64,000 nt of DNA, from NCBI RefSeq assembly GCF_030247195.1, contig NC_080671.1:207910045-207974044 (forward strand), written 5' to 3'. Below, one piece after another: positions 28,949 through 41,905 of this stretch. Origin of the DNA: Topomyia yanbarensis. Taxonomy: Eukaryota > Arthropoda > Insecta > Diptera > Culicidae. Each line of letters begins with the position of its first letter. The first letter of the stretch is position 1. A program made the translations under genes and the position numbers. Under the pieces are notes generated by a model. That model did no database searches. It was not told the origin of the DNA and saw only the letters and a list, made by a program, of their open reading frames with translations.

Positions 28949-29856
28949 TTTATACACAAATCGTACACAGCTGTTAAGAGCTATTTCAAGTTTTGATGAA
29001 AGTGTCGCACTCATACTCATGTGGATGACATCGCCGAATAAAAAGTGAGGATATACGAGGGACTTGAAGAGTTGTAACTTTGTTCGACTAGGCAGGTCAG
29101 CCGCACTCGCCTTTAAGGTGCGTAAACAGGCATAAGTTTTTCCACATTGTGCAGCTATCGTTTTGTCCCAATTCAAATCTGTTTGAAAAATCAGTCCTAG
29201 ATTGTTGGCATGGTTGGTCCATTCAATACGAGTATCCTCTATGACAACCGCCGAATCGACAGCCCTCATGTTAGCGTTCCTTCCGAATACCATGGCTTTA
29301 GTTTTCATGTTGTTAATACAAAGATAATTATCGGAAGCCCAGGAAACCACAGCGTTCAAATCCTCATTCAGCAGTTCTACCAGTTCAGGTGTTGACAATC
29401 CAGACTTCATGCAGATTAGCTGAACGTCGTCCGCGAACATTTGCACTCTACAGTGTCTCAGGACGTTCGGCAAATCATCAATGTAAAGAGAGAACAGTAT
29501 TGGTCCAAGAACAGATCCCTGCGGTACACCAGAGGTTACACGAATGCTGCTTGACTCTTTTCCTCCACAAATCACGTTTTGAAATCTTCCACTCAAATAT
29601 GACCCGACCAATGTAACAGCCGCCAGATTGAAACCAAACCGTGCGCTGAGCTTATAGCATAGACGTTTATGTGAGATGGTGTCGAATGCCTTAGAAAAGT
29701 CCAACAGAACTAAAACCGCCTTGCTCCTATTGTCGACTGCAACCGCAATATCGTCATATACTCTCAATAGCGCTGTTTTTACTCCCTGACCAGTCCGAAA
29801 ACCAGCCTGCTGGTCCGAAAGCAAATTGAATCGTGTTATGTATGAAGTAATCTGCT
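28949..29856 (-). pseudogene. Reverse transcriptase fragment of a non-LTR element (CR1/L2-like)
   Basis: Minus-strand frame from about 29824: LSDQQAGFRTGQGVKTALL, VLLDFSKAFDTISHKRLC (motif A), VTSGVPQGSVLGPILFS (motif B), MFADDVQLICM (motif C) and NMKTKAMVFGRN, ending FVYK at the gap. The DFSKAFDTI..H form of motif A is common in CR1/L2-type and related clades. This stretch is open for about 290 codons but lacks the start, the endonuclease and, because of the gap, the C-terminus. Confidence 0.7.
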
Positions 29857-32252
<2,396 letters not shown>

Positions 32253-32489
32253 ACACATTCTTCTGCCATGGAGTGGTACAAATCAATTTTTATGGCTCCG
32301 AAATGTAGCTGAGGTTTCAAACTAACAGTTAGAACCTTTGACCGATAAACACATCTATCCACCTAAAAGGACGATTTGATTAGGTAAGTCCGAATAGCCC
32401 CGGGTTCCCATACGGATCGGCGAGATTTTTTTTTCAAATAATAAGTTTATATTATTTAGAGAAAATATGTAATGCGTTATATGAATTAC

Positions 32490-32846
32490 CAATGAAAACC
32501 CAATTTTATCACTCCCCAATATTCTCCCGACTTTGTCAGCCTAATGAAAAGGCGTTTGATGGACTTTAGCAGACGAACCAAGTCAAATCCGAATAAATCC
32601 TGTCGAGCACTTTTTTTATCATAAATATACAAAATATGCAAAAACAAAAACATTTTTTTTAAATCTTGCGCAGGGAAACTCCCTTTAGGAAATTCTACTA
32701 AATAATAAGAAGGGATAATGATGTTTAGGGACTAAAGAAAAAATATTTTAACAGCTTTGAGCTATTAAAAAGAAAGAAAAAATATGTACCGATTTTGTCA
32801 ATTTCCCTATAACGTACACCAGGGGGCTGATAAAAACGGGTCACTG
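32490..32846. mobile_element. CAGT...ACTG MITE, copy 1
   Basis: It shares TTTGATGG-CT-TAGCAGACGAACCAAG, ATATTTTAACAGC and GGGGGCTGATAAAAACG-CACTGTA with 53758-54100 and 57905-58238. The ends GCCCCGGTTTTATCAGCCC and GGGCTGATAAAAAC are inverted repeats. The CAGT/ACTG termini followed by TA fit a Tc1/mariner-type MITE. Confidence 0.65.
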
Positions 32847-33629
32847 TAAACATTCATTGTGTAACATAATCTGTTCTAGCATTTGAACCAGATGCGCAGA
32901 AAAATATGTAAAATATAGCTAAAATTATGCTTATATATCCACGAAAAAACAAATTCATAGGATTCTTTTCAAAAAAAAATTATTTAATTTATTTTTAAGT
33001 TGAATAAATGAATTATTTTGTACGTTGAGAGAGTTCGTGCATACAAAGAGCTTGAGAATCTAGAAAGGTTTTAATGGCTATACGATTCAATCCTAGATAG
33101 TTGAATTGTCGATTGAAATAACACTGTTAGATAAATGGTAAACAAACGTTAGAGATGGCGAGTCTTTGTACCAGAGGGATTCAGCTTTTTTAGATTTGGT
33201 GGGCGGAGAGATTGAGTTATGTTAGAGAAGTTTCAGTTTTGATTTGTTTTCCAAAAGTTTCGAAGCTAATCTATAAAGATTCTTGGTAGTAAAGCCAAAA
33301 GTAAATAATTTGACATACATTTTAGTCTTCATAGAACATGCATCAATCGGTTTTTTGTTAAATTTGGGAAAATCTAACTCAATTTTTAAAATCTGGCATA
33401 ATGAAAGGTTTGTCATTTTAAGCATAAGCATAAGAGATCACCCGTAGTTGCTACTCCGTTATTGGCCAGAACCAAATTTGGTTGCAAAATGTTCATTGGA
33501 ACAACATGCTTGGGAATAACATGATGAGCCACATTGTATAATCTATATTGATCCCTGCATGCTGATCAATACCGACGCCGGCCACGTCCTTAATGAAGGT
33601 TTGTCATTTTGTCTAGAAATTGCAAACAA
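32847..33629. other. Spacer; no gene recognised
   Basis: AT-rich sequence with no clear element. The last 80 bp (33545-33629) are of more balanced composition, and a short plus frame reads LINTDAGHVLNEGLSFCLE before the next MITE. This is too short to assign. Confidence 0.4.
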
Positions 33630-35418
33630 GGGGTTATACACTAATTACGTAAGGGAATATAGGGGAAGGGGGAGTTTCAAAATATCATACGAATGCTTAT
33701 CTAAGGGGGAGGGAGGGTTTGTCCTTTCTTACGTAATATCATAAAACAAGTATGGGGCCATGCACAAAAGACGTAGCATTTTGGAGGGTAGGGAGGATAT
33801 ACCAAATTTGTGACGAAGTGTGACGAGGGGGAGGGTAGGGTTAGAAGTTGTGCGACGTAGCATTAAGTTTAAAACCCATTGTTTAGAGAAAACAATTTAA
33901 TGATCTTCCATTCCCAAGAGAAATGAATTTAAATTCAAACAAGTTATTTTTGATGCGGTTTTTCATAAGGTAAATTTTACGATTCGCGGAATTACAAGTT
34001 CGCAAAAATACGGAAAGATTTTGTATGCAGATTTAACTTGCTACATTAGTTAGCTAATGTTGCTAACCAGTAGACTTCGTTTGGAAGCTGAATTAAATTT
34101 TCACTTCGGATTCAACCAAACAAAATTTAGTAATTTAGATGAACGTATGCTTCTTAGAACTATTGGCAGCTGCAGGATTGTGAACTGAGAGAACTTCTCT
34201 TCATGCTCCCCTTGACATATAAAATTGAAAACAAAACTATCAACACTATATTTGTGATGAAATGGGCTTATTTTGCACGCAATTTGCTGTTATAATGAAA
34301 ATGTTGATAAAAGTCGTCATACATTTTGAAAGGACGTGTATATAAAATAATTGAAAAACATGTAATTTTTTTTCATCACCCGGGCGCTTTGCATGGGACG
34401 AGGGGGAGGGGGTAGGTAAATGCTGCGTTATTTACGAGGGGGAGGTTAGAATTTTGTGACCAAATGCTACGAGGGGGGAGGGAGGAGTAAAGAATCACCG
34501 AAAAAAAGCTACGTCATTTGTGTACGGCCCCTATGAAAAATGAAATCAATAAGAAAAATATTATTTTCATAAGAAAAGGGTACTATTTCTTATTTCTGCC
34601 ATGAACATGTATATTGCACAAAACGAGCAAATATTGTACTTCATGGTCAAGGAAGGGCGGACCTCTAATTAAAGTATTTTCCGGCAGGATATGATTTCTA
34701 AATTAGTTATGGAATTTTGTTGATTGTTGGCAGCGTGAGGAGCAACTTAATTGTCGATGGTGTTGGAGCAGTTACAAGAATTTCTTGACCATTGATGGTA
34801 TATTATTCTGTTCAGGAACTGGAGTCACAATATGCCTTACAAGCTAGGAAGTGTTGATACCGTGTTATTAGGCCAACATCCTTTTTTCAAATTTTCGCTT
34901 ACGCAAGGTATCCGGAAAATGTAATGTCATGCGATTGTCAAAGATCTGGTAGACCGAATATTTCCAGAGTGTGAACTGTATTTGACTTCAAGAAAATTCG
35001 TAGATGGCTATGGTTACGATATCGCCACTGCGCAAAGTTATAGATGGCTATGTCGGAGCTACGCGTACGATAAGCGTCACAGTTTGAACTCAGAATAAAT
35101 TCTTACCAGAAGAGGTTTTACATCACAAGGAACTATTTCCGAATATAGCGAAACAGACCATGTGGACCAAATCGGAGTTTCTGAATATCTCCCAGCAGTT
35201 ATTCTGAAATTTCTACTGGGCAAAATTAGGATGCTAATAAAATTACTGCTGATGATTACAGTTGAATGCTTTATATATGCTTTTTTATTTACGAAAATCA
35301 CGATAAGATCTTACGTAGGGAGGAGTGGGAGTTTACCAAAATCTTACGAACTCTTATCAGGGGGGAGGGGGAGGTTGAAAAGTTCTAAAAAAGCCTTACG
35401 TAATTAGAGCATGGCCCC
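33630..35418. mobile_element. TTACGTAA-type MITE copies, possibly one composite element
   Basis: The left end GGGGTTATACACTAATTACG (33630) and right end CTAATTACGTAAGG...GGGGCC (as reverse complement from 35418) are imperfect inverted repeats, and CAA flanks both sides (33627-33629 and 35419-35421), consistent with a 3-bp duplication. However, 33630-33745 and 35290-35418 also resemble each other directly (G-rich tracts between TTACGTA motifs), so they may be two separate MITEs of about 120 bp. A 778-bp element is nested at 33754-34531. The rest (34532-35289) holds no recognisable gene. Confidence 0.5.
33754..34531. mobile_element. 778-bp TIR element with 3-bp TAT duplication
   Basis: It starts GGGGCCATGCACAAAAGACG and ends CGTCATTTGTGTACGGCCCC, inverted repeats of about 24 bp with few mismatches, flanked by TAT at 33751-33753 and 34532-34534. 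GAGGGGGAGGG-rich sub-terminal tracts are present at both ends. The 3-bp duplication suggests a PIF/Harbinger-like or m3bp-type MITE. No coding frame is seen. Confidence 0.75.
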
Positions 35419-35464
35419 CAACACTGACTGTACCAGATAAATCTGTCATAATGGTATCCCCGAG

Positions 35465-37284
35465 TAGGGTTCGTCGCGGTTGCGGTAATTACCGCAACCG
35501 CGCGGTATTTGCCGCACCGCACCGCGACGGTGAGACATTTTTTCCCGCAGATGCGGTGCGGGAAAGAGCTTTTACCGCGCGGTTTAACCGCAACCGCACC
35601 CCAAAAAAAATTGATAAAGTAATAATTTTGATTATTCTAAATGGATAAACAGACTGCTATAACGAAAGAAAATCTAGCTGTGTCCGAAATATTTTGGCGC
35701 TGTTATTTTTACGACATATTTTGGACTAGTTATTTTATACTTCTAAGTAAAACTTCACAAACTAACCATTTCAAATACATAAAATTCAAGAACCCAATAG
35801 AGACAAAATGATTAGATAATTTAAAACAATAAATTTGCACTCTTGTATCCTATTTAAAAGTGCATCACTTCTTCCGATTATGGATGAATTATGAATCGTT
35901 TTCGATATCAATTTTTCAACTGTGAATTTTGACTAATTTAATGGAATTAGAGATGAACTAATTATGCTAGGACTTAAACACAACCCTCTTCATCAAACCA
36001 AACGAATTTGGAGTAATTGGCAGTAAAGGATACAAATGTATGAAAGCGTCCAAAATAAGGAGGGATCCAAATTAGGATGATTATTCTATCATTCGTTCAT
36101 CAACATCGTATTTCTATCTTCTTTGATTGCTGTGTAAATTCAATGTGAATTTTCTGCAGTCAATTTTATTGGACTCTTTCTCAAAAAGTATGCTACATAA
36201 CTTTTTTTGCGTACTTCCATTCAAATTTACTATAATTTTCTACCAAATTAAGTCCTAATATTTTTCAGTTAAGACGTTTTTGTAGCTTTTATGAAGTTTT
36301 TTGCCAAATACCACATAGTTTGACTCCGGTTCACTTCAATTGAAGTTTTTGCCATTGGCTCTTTGGGAAAATATTATAGAAAAATACATTAAATGCTAGA
36401 ACTTTCGAACTAGCCTTTAGAAAATTACACTTCATACATTTTTAAAGGGAGCAATCTTAGTTTTTGAATGAGAATACATCTGTTTCTTGAAGAATGCGGA
36501 AGTTAGTGTTTTGGGATATTTTGTCCGTAAAACCCCCTATTTTTAACAACCATACATTTTTTGCAGTTTTTCTAATGTTCAATAATTCTGTACCGGTTGA
36601 GACCGGACTCCTGCTTAGATGTAATATATAGAGCATTTTTTTCGTCAAATATGGCGTCGTTCTTATTGATGAAATACAATATGTTTTTATTTCACTGTAT
36701 TGGAATATATGCGCTACTATATAGAAGTACCGGTATTTCGACTTTATTTTTTTGGTGAGATTCCTTAAAGAATGAAAGGTGGTTTTTGCTACGTAAATGC
36801 GAAAATCATCCGTTTCATTTTCATATGTCAAAAACATTGAAAATATGAAAATTTAAAGAAAAAAATATGCAACTTCATTTCTTATTACATTTTCATTCCA
36901 TATTTTTCAATTAACTGAAGGGTTGCTAAAATAAAAGTTTTCCTATTACTGCAGTAGAACGTTCTTGAATGTATAATGTTTGCCTTAAAATGTACGGAAT
37001 TTTATTAATAGAAAATACAAAAGTTGATTTTTTTCATAAACATTACATTCTGAGTCTCTTAAAGTTGAATTTCGTGTGAATAAGAATAACATTTTATTAT
37101 ATATGGTTTGTACAATTTTTCAACATTATTTTTAAAAATATAAAAATTTTACCGCATTTACCGCATTACCGCGCGGTGCGGTGCGGTATATAAATTGCGG
37201 TAAGCGGTGCGGTTTCATAATTTTTTTGCGATCGCGGTGCGGACAATCCATTTACCGCCCACATCCGCACCGCGACGAACCCTA
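35465..37284. mobile_element. Non-autonomous hAT-like element with perfect 8-bp duplication
   Basis: The 8-bp TCCCCGAG stands at 35457-35464 and 37285-37292. The ends are TAGGGTTCGTCGCGGTTGCGG and, reverse-complemented, TAGGGTTCGTCGCGGTGCGG. Dense GCGGTGCGGT-type sub-terminal motifs lie within about 150 bp of each end (35470-35600 and 37150-37275), the arrangement expected for transposase binding in hAT elements. The 1.5-kb AT-rich interior has no transposase frame. Confidence 0.88.
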
Positions 37285-37292
37285 TCCCCGAG

Positions 37293-37930
37293 TACAACGG
37301 AAAGTGCAAGTGGAACGAAAACAATCAAATCTCCAGCAGAGTGCTTTGATTTATTATCTCAAATAGTTTTGTTGCGAACTTTAAAACTGGTATACGCTTC
37401 GTGTCTCGCCATGTCTTAAGCGTTCCAGTAGGATTCAAATTTGTTTTTCCTCAGTCCATCGGGTCTACGTATCTGTGCTTAATACTGTACTTAAAACACA
37501 ATTTTAACGTGTTTTAAAATCAACAACAAATAGAACGGCGTCGCACAGCAGTTTTAATGTAGAATACATTTAAGGTTTCAATATAGGGGTCCCGTTTCAA
37601 AATATCGGCTGCGGCGCCGCGTCAGATTTTGAACGTTAATAACTTTTATCATACTAAACAGAATGATTTGATTTTTAGGCCAATTTGTTGCAAATATGTT
37701 CCTCTATGCTGTATTAAAATTTGAAGTATGTATAACATGCACTAATAACAAAAAAATGTGTTTTGAAAAATCTTTCGAAAACGACTCGGAAAAGTGAAAT
37801 TTTTCAGCCCATTCCGCACAGAGCCGTCAAAATCGTGGACCAACCGAGCAATAAAATAATGAAAAGTTTATATATAGGTCCACTACATGTTTGTTTTATG
37901 ATTATTCGCATTGGGTTGCTTGACGAGAGC
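37293..37930. other. Spacer next to the hAT-like element, with a short coding-like frame
   Basis: Joining 35451-35464 to 37293-37421 (removing the hAT insert and one TSD copy) gives a 46-codon frame beginning MVSPSTTESASGTKTIKSPA and ending ASCLAMS before TAA. It could be a relic of an older gene or element; I do not recognise it. The rest is ordinary AT-rich sequence. Confidence 0.35.
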
Positions 37931-37964
37931 AGTTGGTGGGGGAAAGACGGCATATTCCTTTGGT

Positions 37965-38100
37965 TAGGCCATTACAAGCCGGACGGAAAGGAAAGGCTCA
38001 TGCACGGCACGAGAACGAGCGAGAAAGCGATAGTAGTGCATATTAGCGCGATTATATAAATATCTGTCGGTCGGTTTTTCTCATCATTCGTATTCGTTCA
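37965..38100 (+). promoter_or_regulatory. Relic histone-type promoter upstream of H3 copy 1
   Basis: GAAAGGAAAGGCTC, GAACGAGCGAGAAAGCGATA and a TATA box (TATATAAAT, about 38053-38061) come before GTCGGTCGGTTTTTCTCATC and ATTCGTATTCGTTCAAGCAC, which leads straight into the H3-like sequence. The same block recurs before copy 2 (38965-39105). Its promoter role is inferred from position. Confidence 0.5.
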
Positions 38101-38105
38101 AGCAC

Positions 38106-38309
38106 TAGCAAGCAGCCAGTCCACCGAAGGAAAGCAGTTGGCGATGACGACGGCGGAAAAAGTGCCCCAGCTACTGGTGACTCATCGCAACCCGATCAGG
38201 AACTGTCGCCCTGCAAGAATTTCGCCCCAACTAAAGGGCAACAGAGAAACTAATCTGTGTTCTAATAAGAGTTAAACGGGCTCACCGTGTCCGCGGGGAG
38301 TGCGTCTGA
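38106..38309 (+). pseudogene. Histone H3 pseudogene, copy 1 (internally deleted)
   Basis: AAGCAGCCAGTCCACCG and AAAGTGCCCCAGCTACTGGT match the DNA for the H3 tail (KQTARKST and KSAPATG). CATCGCAACCCGATCAGGAA then CTGTCGCCCTGCAAGAATTT match HRYRPGTVALREI with small indels. The middle is deleted, and the end reads AHRVRGECV plus TGA at 38307-38309, aligning with the H3 C-terminus ARRIRGERA. A histone 3' stem-loop follows 28 bp later. Frameshifts and the deletion abolish function. Confidence 0.8.
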
Positions 38310-38337
38310 ATTATGCTCCCGCAATAAAACAATAAAC

Positions 38338-38353
38338 GGTTCTTTACAGGACC
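38338..38353 (+). terminator. Histone 3'-end stem-loop 1
   Basis: GGTTCTTTACAGGACC fits the 16-base histone mRNA stem-loop (6-bp stem, 4-base loop) with a slightly changed loop. It lies 28 bp after the stop of H3 copy 1, the normal position. Confidence 0.8.
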
Positions 38354-38369
38354 AATTAATTGTGTTGTA

Positions 38370-38940
38370 ATAAGAGTTAAACTGAAATTTACATTTTATG
38401 GTGCATAACAAATAATTTTCAGAAAGCTATATAAGAAATATGATGTGTGGAAAGAAAGAAAGAGAATTTAAATTATCCTCTCTCGCTCGTTTTCGTGCAC
38501 TGCTTTTCCATTCCTTTCTGCTGCTACTACCATCATAACTAAAACGAATGTGCGTGTTCCCCCACAATCTCTTGGCCAGTGTTGCCACAATTGCATGTCG
38601 CTATTACAATTTGAATTATTTTATTGATCCTCTCTAGTATTGATAAAATATAGAACGTGCAAAGTACACTAGTCGCATGCTTTTATTCGAACTTTTTGGC
38701 AGCCTCCGTTGATTAACTGCATAAATCGATTTGTTTGTGCAGCTCCATGCTAGAAGAAAACTAAATAGCCTTTATCAGCGCTAACAAATAAGACAAAAGA
38801 ATTTAAATTTGCGAAAATCTTCTCCTTCCTTCTTTTCAAATCTGCAACATTCTTTGAAAATATTGTTGGAATGTTGTTATTGAAAAACTGAACATGCAAG
38901 TTTGCTAGCACTGGCCACTAGATTGAAGGCGATGGAAAGA
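38370..38940. repeat. Duplicated spacer of the relic histone locus, unit 1
   Basis: TTAAATTATCCTCTCTCGCTCG, TGCACTGCTTTTCCATTCCT, AGTCGCATGCTT-TATTC, TTTTTGGCAGCC and TTTGTGCAGCTCC-TGCTAG recur in the same order at 39440-39735. With the promoter and H3 parts, this shows a tandem duplication with a period near 1.0 kb (about 37930-38770 and 38930-39760). CTCTCGCTCG also mirrors the CGAGCGAGAAAG of the promoter block in inverted orientation. Confidence 0.65.
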
Positions 38941-39106
38941 CAGAATATTCGTTTTGGTTATGCTAGTATTGGTAGCCGAACGGAAAGGAAAGGCACAGGA
39001 ATGGCACGAAAACGAGCGGGAGAGCGATAGTAGTGCTTTCTCGTGTTTTCATATATGAATATTGGTCGGTTGGTTTTTCTCATCATTCGTATTCGTTCAA
39101 GCACTA

Positions 39107-39389
39107 GCAAGCAGCCAGTCCACCGGAGGAAAGCAGTTGGCGATGATTACGGTCCGCAAAAGTGCCCCAGCTACTGGTGGCCCATCGCAACCAACTACCG
39201 ATCAGGAACTATCGCCATACTAGTATTTCGCCCCAACTAAAGGGCAACGGAGCAACTAATCCGCTGGCTAACATTCCAGCGTCTGGTTCGTAAGGTTGTG
39301 TATTACTTCAAAGTCGAGCTACGCTTACAAAACTCAGCCGTAATGAAGCCAGTGATGCCTACTTGGTCGGTTTGTGGGAGTGGGCGTAA
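39107..39389 (+). pseudogene. Histone H3 pseudogene, copy 2
   Basis: An in-frame stretch reads [20 protein letters not shown], aligning with the H3 tail [25 protein letters not shown] after loss of four residues. Then CATCGC...TACCGATCAGGAACTATCGCC (HRYRPGTVA), CATTCCAGCGTCTGGTTCGT (FQRLVR), TACTTCAAAGTCGAGCTACG (DFKTDLR), TCAGCCGTAATG (SAVM) and GCCTACTTGGTCGGT (AYLVG) follow in H3 order. It ends EWA plus TAA at 39387. Small indels and a 3' deletion destroy the frame. A perfect histone stem-loop follows. Confidence 0.85.
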
Positions 39390-39406
39390 ATTACAATAAA
39401 AGCAAC

Positions 39407-39422
39407 GGTTCTTTTCAGGACC
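39407..39422 (+). terminator. Histone 3'-end stem-loop 2
   Basis: GGTTCTTTTCAGGACC matches the histone stem-loop consensus exactly. It lies 17 bp after the stop of H3 copy 2, with AATAAAAGCAAC before it. Confidence 0.88.
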
Positions 39423-39754
39423 AATCAATTGTGTTCTAGCGAGAGTTAAACTGAAACTTTCATTTTAAGGTGTGTAGCAAATTTTCAACAAGCAACATAA
39501 TACGTTGTGTGGAAAGAAGTAGCTTGCACATGGAAAAAAAAATTAAATTATCCTCTCGCTCGTTTCGTGCACTGCTTTTCCATTCCTTTCTACTGTTATT
39601 ATCAGTATTACCAAAACGAATGTGTTGTTGCATGTGTTTAAGAGAAACGTTGAAGTCGCATGCTTCTATTCAAGCTTTTTGGCAGCCCCCGTGAACTAAC
39701 TGCATATGATTTTTTTGTGCAGCTCCGTGCTAGTAGCAAACAAAATGGCTCTAC

Positions 39755-39935
39755 TAGTGTCTGATTCGTGAGATTGTGCAGGATTTCAAAGTCGAGCTAA
39801 GTTTATAAAGTTCAGCCGTAATGGTACCCGAAGAAGCCAGTCTTGTCGTTTTGTTCGAGGCTACAAAACAGTTCGCTAGGCACGTAACTATCATGCCAAA
39901 AATATCCAACGATCCAGCGCATCACCATCAACACC
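39755..39935 (+). pseudogene. Histone H3 pseudogene, copy 3 (C-terminal half)
   Basis: One frame reads LIREIVQDFKVELSL, a stop, SSAVMVPEEASLVVLFEATK and FARHVTIMP. This aligns without gaps at first to H3 [20 protein letters not shown] and MALQEASEAYLVGLFEDTN, then to AKRVTIMP. It is the best-preserved stretch of the histone fold helix region in the window. The N-terminal half is absent. A stem-loop follows at 39951. Confidence 0.85.
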
Positions 39936-39950
39936 AACGCCGATACCAAA

Positions 39951-39966
39951 GGTTCTTTTCAGAACC
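39951..39966 (+). terminator. Histone 3'-end stem-loop 3
   Basis: GGTTCTTTTCAGAACC has a perfect 6-bp stem (GGTTCT/AGAACC) with a TTTC loop, the canonical histone form, followed by ACCA as usual. Confidence 0.88.
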
Positions 39967-40432
39967 ACCATTATTACCATAGAGAATTATTTGAAAATTT
40001 CCCATTCAAACGTGATTCTGTTGAATATTATTAGATTTAAATTAACGTCTCGAATTGAAATCACGACGCTCTGGTTATGTGACAGACATTACCCACCCAT
40101 CTTTTTTTATTGTGACCACGACTAACGGTTTAATATAGACACCCCATTTCAATATTTCTGAAGGAACAGAAGGTCGAGTTTGGAAAGTTTGTAACTTTCA
40201 TTGTACTTAACCAAATTACACAATGTTCGCACTAATGATTCAGAAATATGATCAGGAATCTTCTGTTAGATTTGTAAGTATGTATAATTTACATGAATAA
40301 AGAAAAATTGATTTTCAGGAATCAATTATTATCTGTTCTTCCATTGGCCAGTACTACGCGACTTCCTCATGCTAACAATTAATTTCATCGTTAGCCATCT
40401 CCCTCACCAAGGCCAACAACGCCAACAAAACT

Positions 40433-40449
40433 GGTACCTTTTCAGGACC
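40433..40449 (+). terminator. Histone 3'-end stem-loop 4, without recognisable coding sequence
   Basis: GGTACCTTTTCAGGACC equals the consensus with one inserted A. The 60 bp upstream (CCAAGGCCAACAACGCC) resemble the tail of copy 3 (CAACACCAACGCCGATACC), but no H3 codons can be read. A shared phrase (GACAGACATTACCCACCCATC at 40080 / GCAGACATTACCCACCCATC at 40581) shows that this unit was also duplicated. Confidence 0.65.
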
Positions 40450-41107
40450 ACCATCATTTTTGTAAAGAATAATTTGAAATATTCCTCGCCCAAATCACCT
40501 TTTGTCCGAAAATTCCAATGAGTATCAACATATTTGAAGAACGTGTTCCTTATGTATTCTACATCTCTCCGGTTATGTCGCAGACATTACCCACCCATCT
40601 TTTTAAATTTTAAAACAAAGCTGTTCGAAATTATAAAACAAAACGCTCTGCTGGGGATGTGATTGTTTCAGTTTCAGTTCTACAATGAAACTCGTAAATA
40701 ATTTAAAACGCTGCTGAACATGCCCTAGAAAAAATCATGTAAATATACGTCTCCTGATTCTGACATATACGAGCATCAAAAATGACTCACTATTAAGTTT
40801 GATTTTAATTTTACACGACGTTGAATCTCGTAATTTTACTCCACATATAGCGTTTGTTCTGAATGGCAGTAAATGTAATTTTATGTCATTGTGAATGTAA
40901 TGTATATGTTCAATGTAAAATTAAACGGAGCACGGTTATATTTCGTCATTTCGTGAATTACGGTTTGTTAAATTCTGTTTTGCTTGCAATTACGTCAACG
41001 ATAAAATTCAAATTTTTTGGTGTGTAAGTTCATTGTTTCAGTTTCAAACTGGATCCAGTTTAATTCTAAAATTGTCAAAGTTTCAGTTTTGCACTGTAAT
41101 AACACTA
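40450..41107. other. Spacer after the histone relics; no gene
   Basis: AT-rich. It contains TTGTTTCAGTTTCA near 40670 and again near 41032, and TTTTACACGACGTTGAAT near 40812, which may be parts of short DNA elements. Nothing is assignable. Confidence 0.4.
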
Positions 41108-41905
41108 AAAGGTGTCGGGCCATTAGGCCGAAAGCCGTTAGGCCGAATGCTGCAAAACCGAACGCCATTAGGCTGAATGGGTTATAAAGCCGAATGTCAT
41201 TTGGCCGAATGCCATTCGAGAATCCGCTGGACGAGGTGGCCGTCGACCCGCCGTCGGAAGCGGCGGCCTCTCGCAAGTAAACCTGTGATCTACTCGTTTG
41301 CCCGGATTACTCAAACATAGCTTAAATCCGACGGGGCGGAGCGATGTCGGACAGCACTTGACATGAAGCGATGTGGCGTAGTCACATTAGGCGTCACTGT
41401 TGTTTATTTATTCCATTACAGCGGCAAATATGCAATGAGAAATGTGTCGTAAATATTCCAAACATTATTATTCTAAGTTAAAAAAATCGTAAAAAGATCT
41501 TTAAAATCACCTTTCATAGAATGTTTCCAGTTCGGTATAATGACCCAATTCGGCCTAATGACCCATTCGGTGTAATTGCCCTTTCGGCCTAAATGCCCAT
41601 TCGGCCTAAAGGTCCATTCGGCCTAATGAATAGTTCGGCCAAATGGCTTTGGGGTCATTCATAAATTACGTAGCTAGATCGTTACGTAACATGTTTTCAC
41701 CGAAGAAAAAAAAATTCTTTCTGGAAATTTGTTGCATAATATGGGAAGGGGGATGGATAAATTTGTGACAATTTGTTACATGGGGGAGTCAAATCTGGGC
41801 AATTTTTGCGTTACGTAATTTATGAATGGTACATTTCGGCCTAGTGACCACTTCAGCCTAATGGCATTCGGCCGAACGACTTTCGGCCTAATGATCCAGC
41901 GCCCA
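41108..41905. mobile_element. Foldback-like element with ATTAGGCCGAA repeats
   Basis: The left end (41112-41215) is an array of CATTAGGCCGAAWG-type units; the right end (41520-41640 and 41832-41898) has the same words inverted (TTCGGCCTAATGACCCA). The outer ends GGGCCATTAGGCCGAAAG and, reverse-complemented, GGATCATTAGGCCGAAAG are inverted repeats. A MITE splits the right array. The GC-rich centre (41215-41400) has no recognisable gene. Confidence 0.75.
41651..41832. mobile_element. MITE with GGGGTCATTCATAAATTACG ends, nested in the foldback element
   Basis: It starts GGGGTCATTCATAAATTACG and ends CGTAATTTATGAATGGTAC, inverted repeats of about 20 bp. It interrupts the TTCGGCCTAATG array. The TTACGTAA core resembles the MITEs at 33630 and 35290. 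No ORF. Confidence 0.75.

Noticed and set aside
28301..29048. Long frames running through undetermined residues
   Set aside because: They cross a 500-N gap. Only the part from 28949 upward (minus strand) is real sequence and is listed as a reverse transcriptase fragment.
39043..39240. Plus frame containing KQPVHRRKAVGDD
   Set aside because: It is an out-of-frame reading of the H3-derived sequence; the informative frame reads [20 protein letters not shown].
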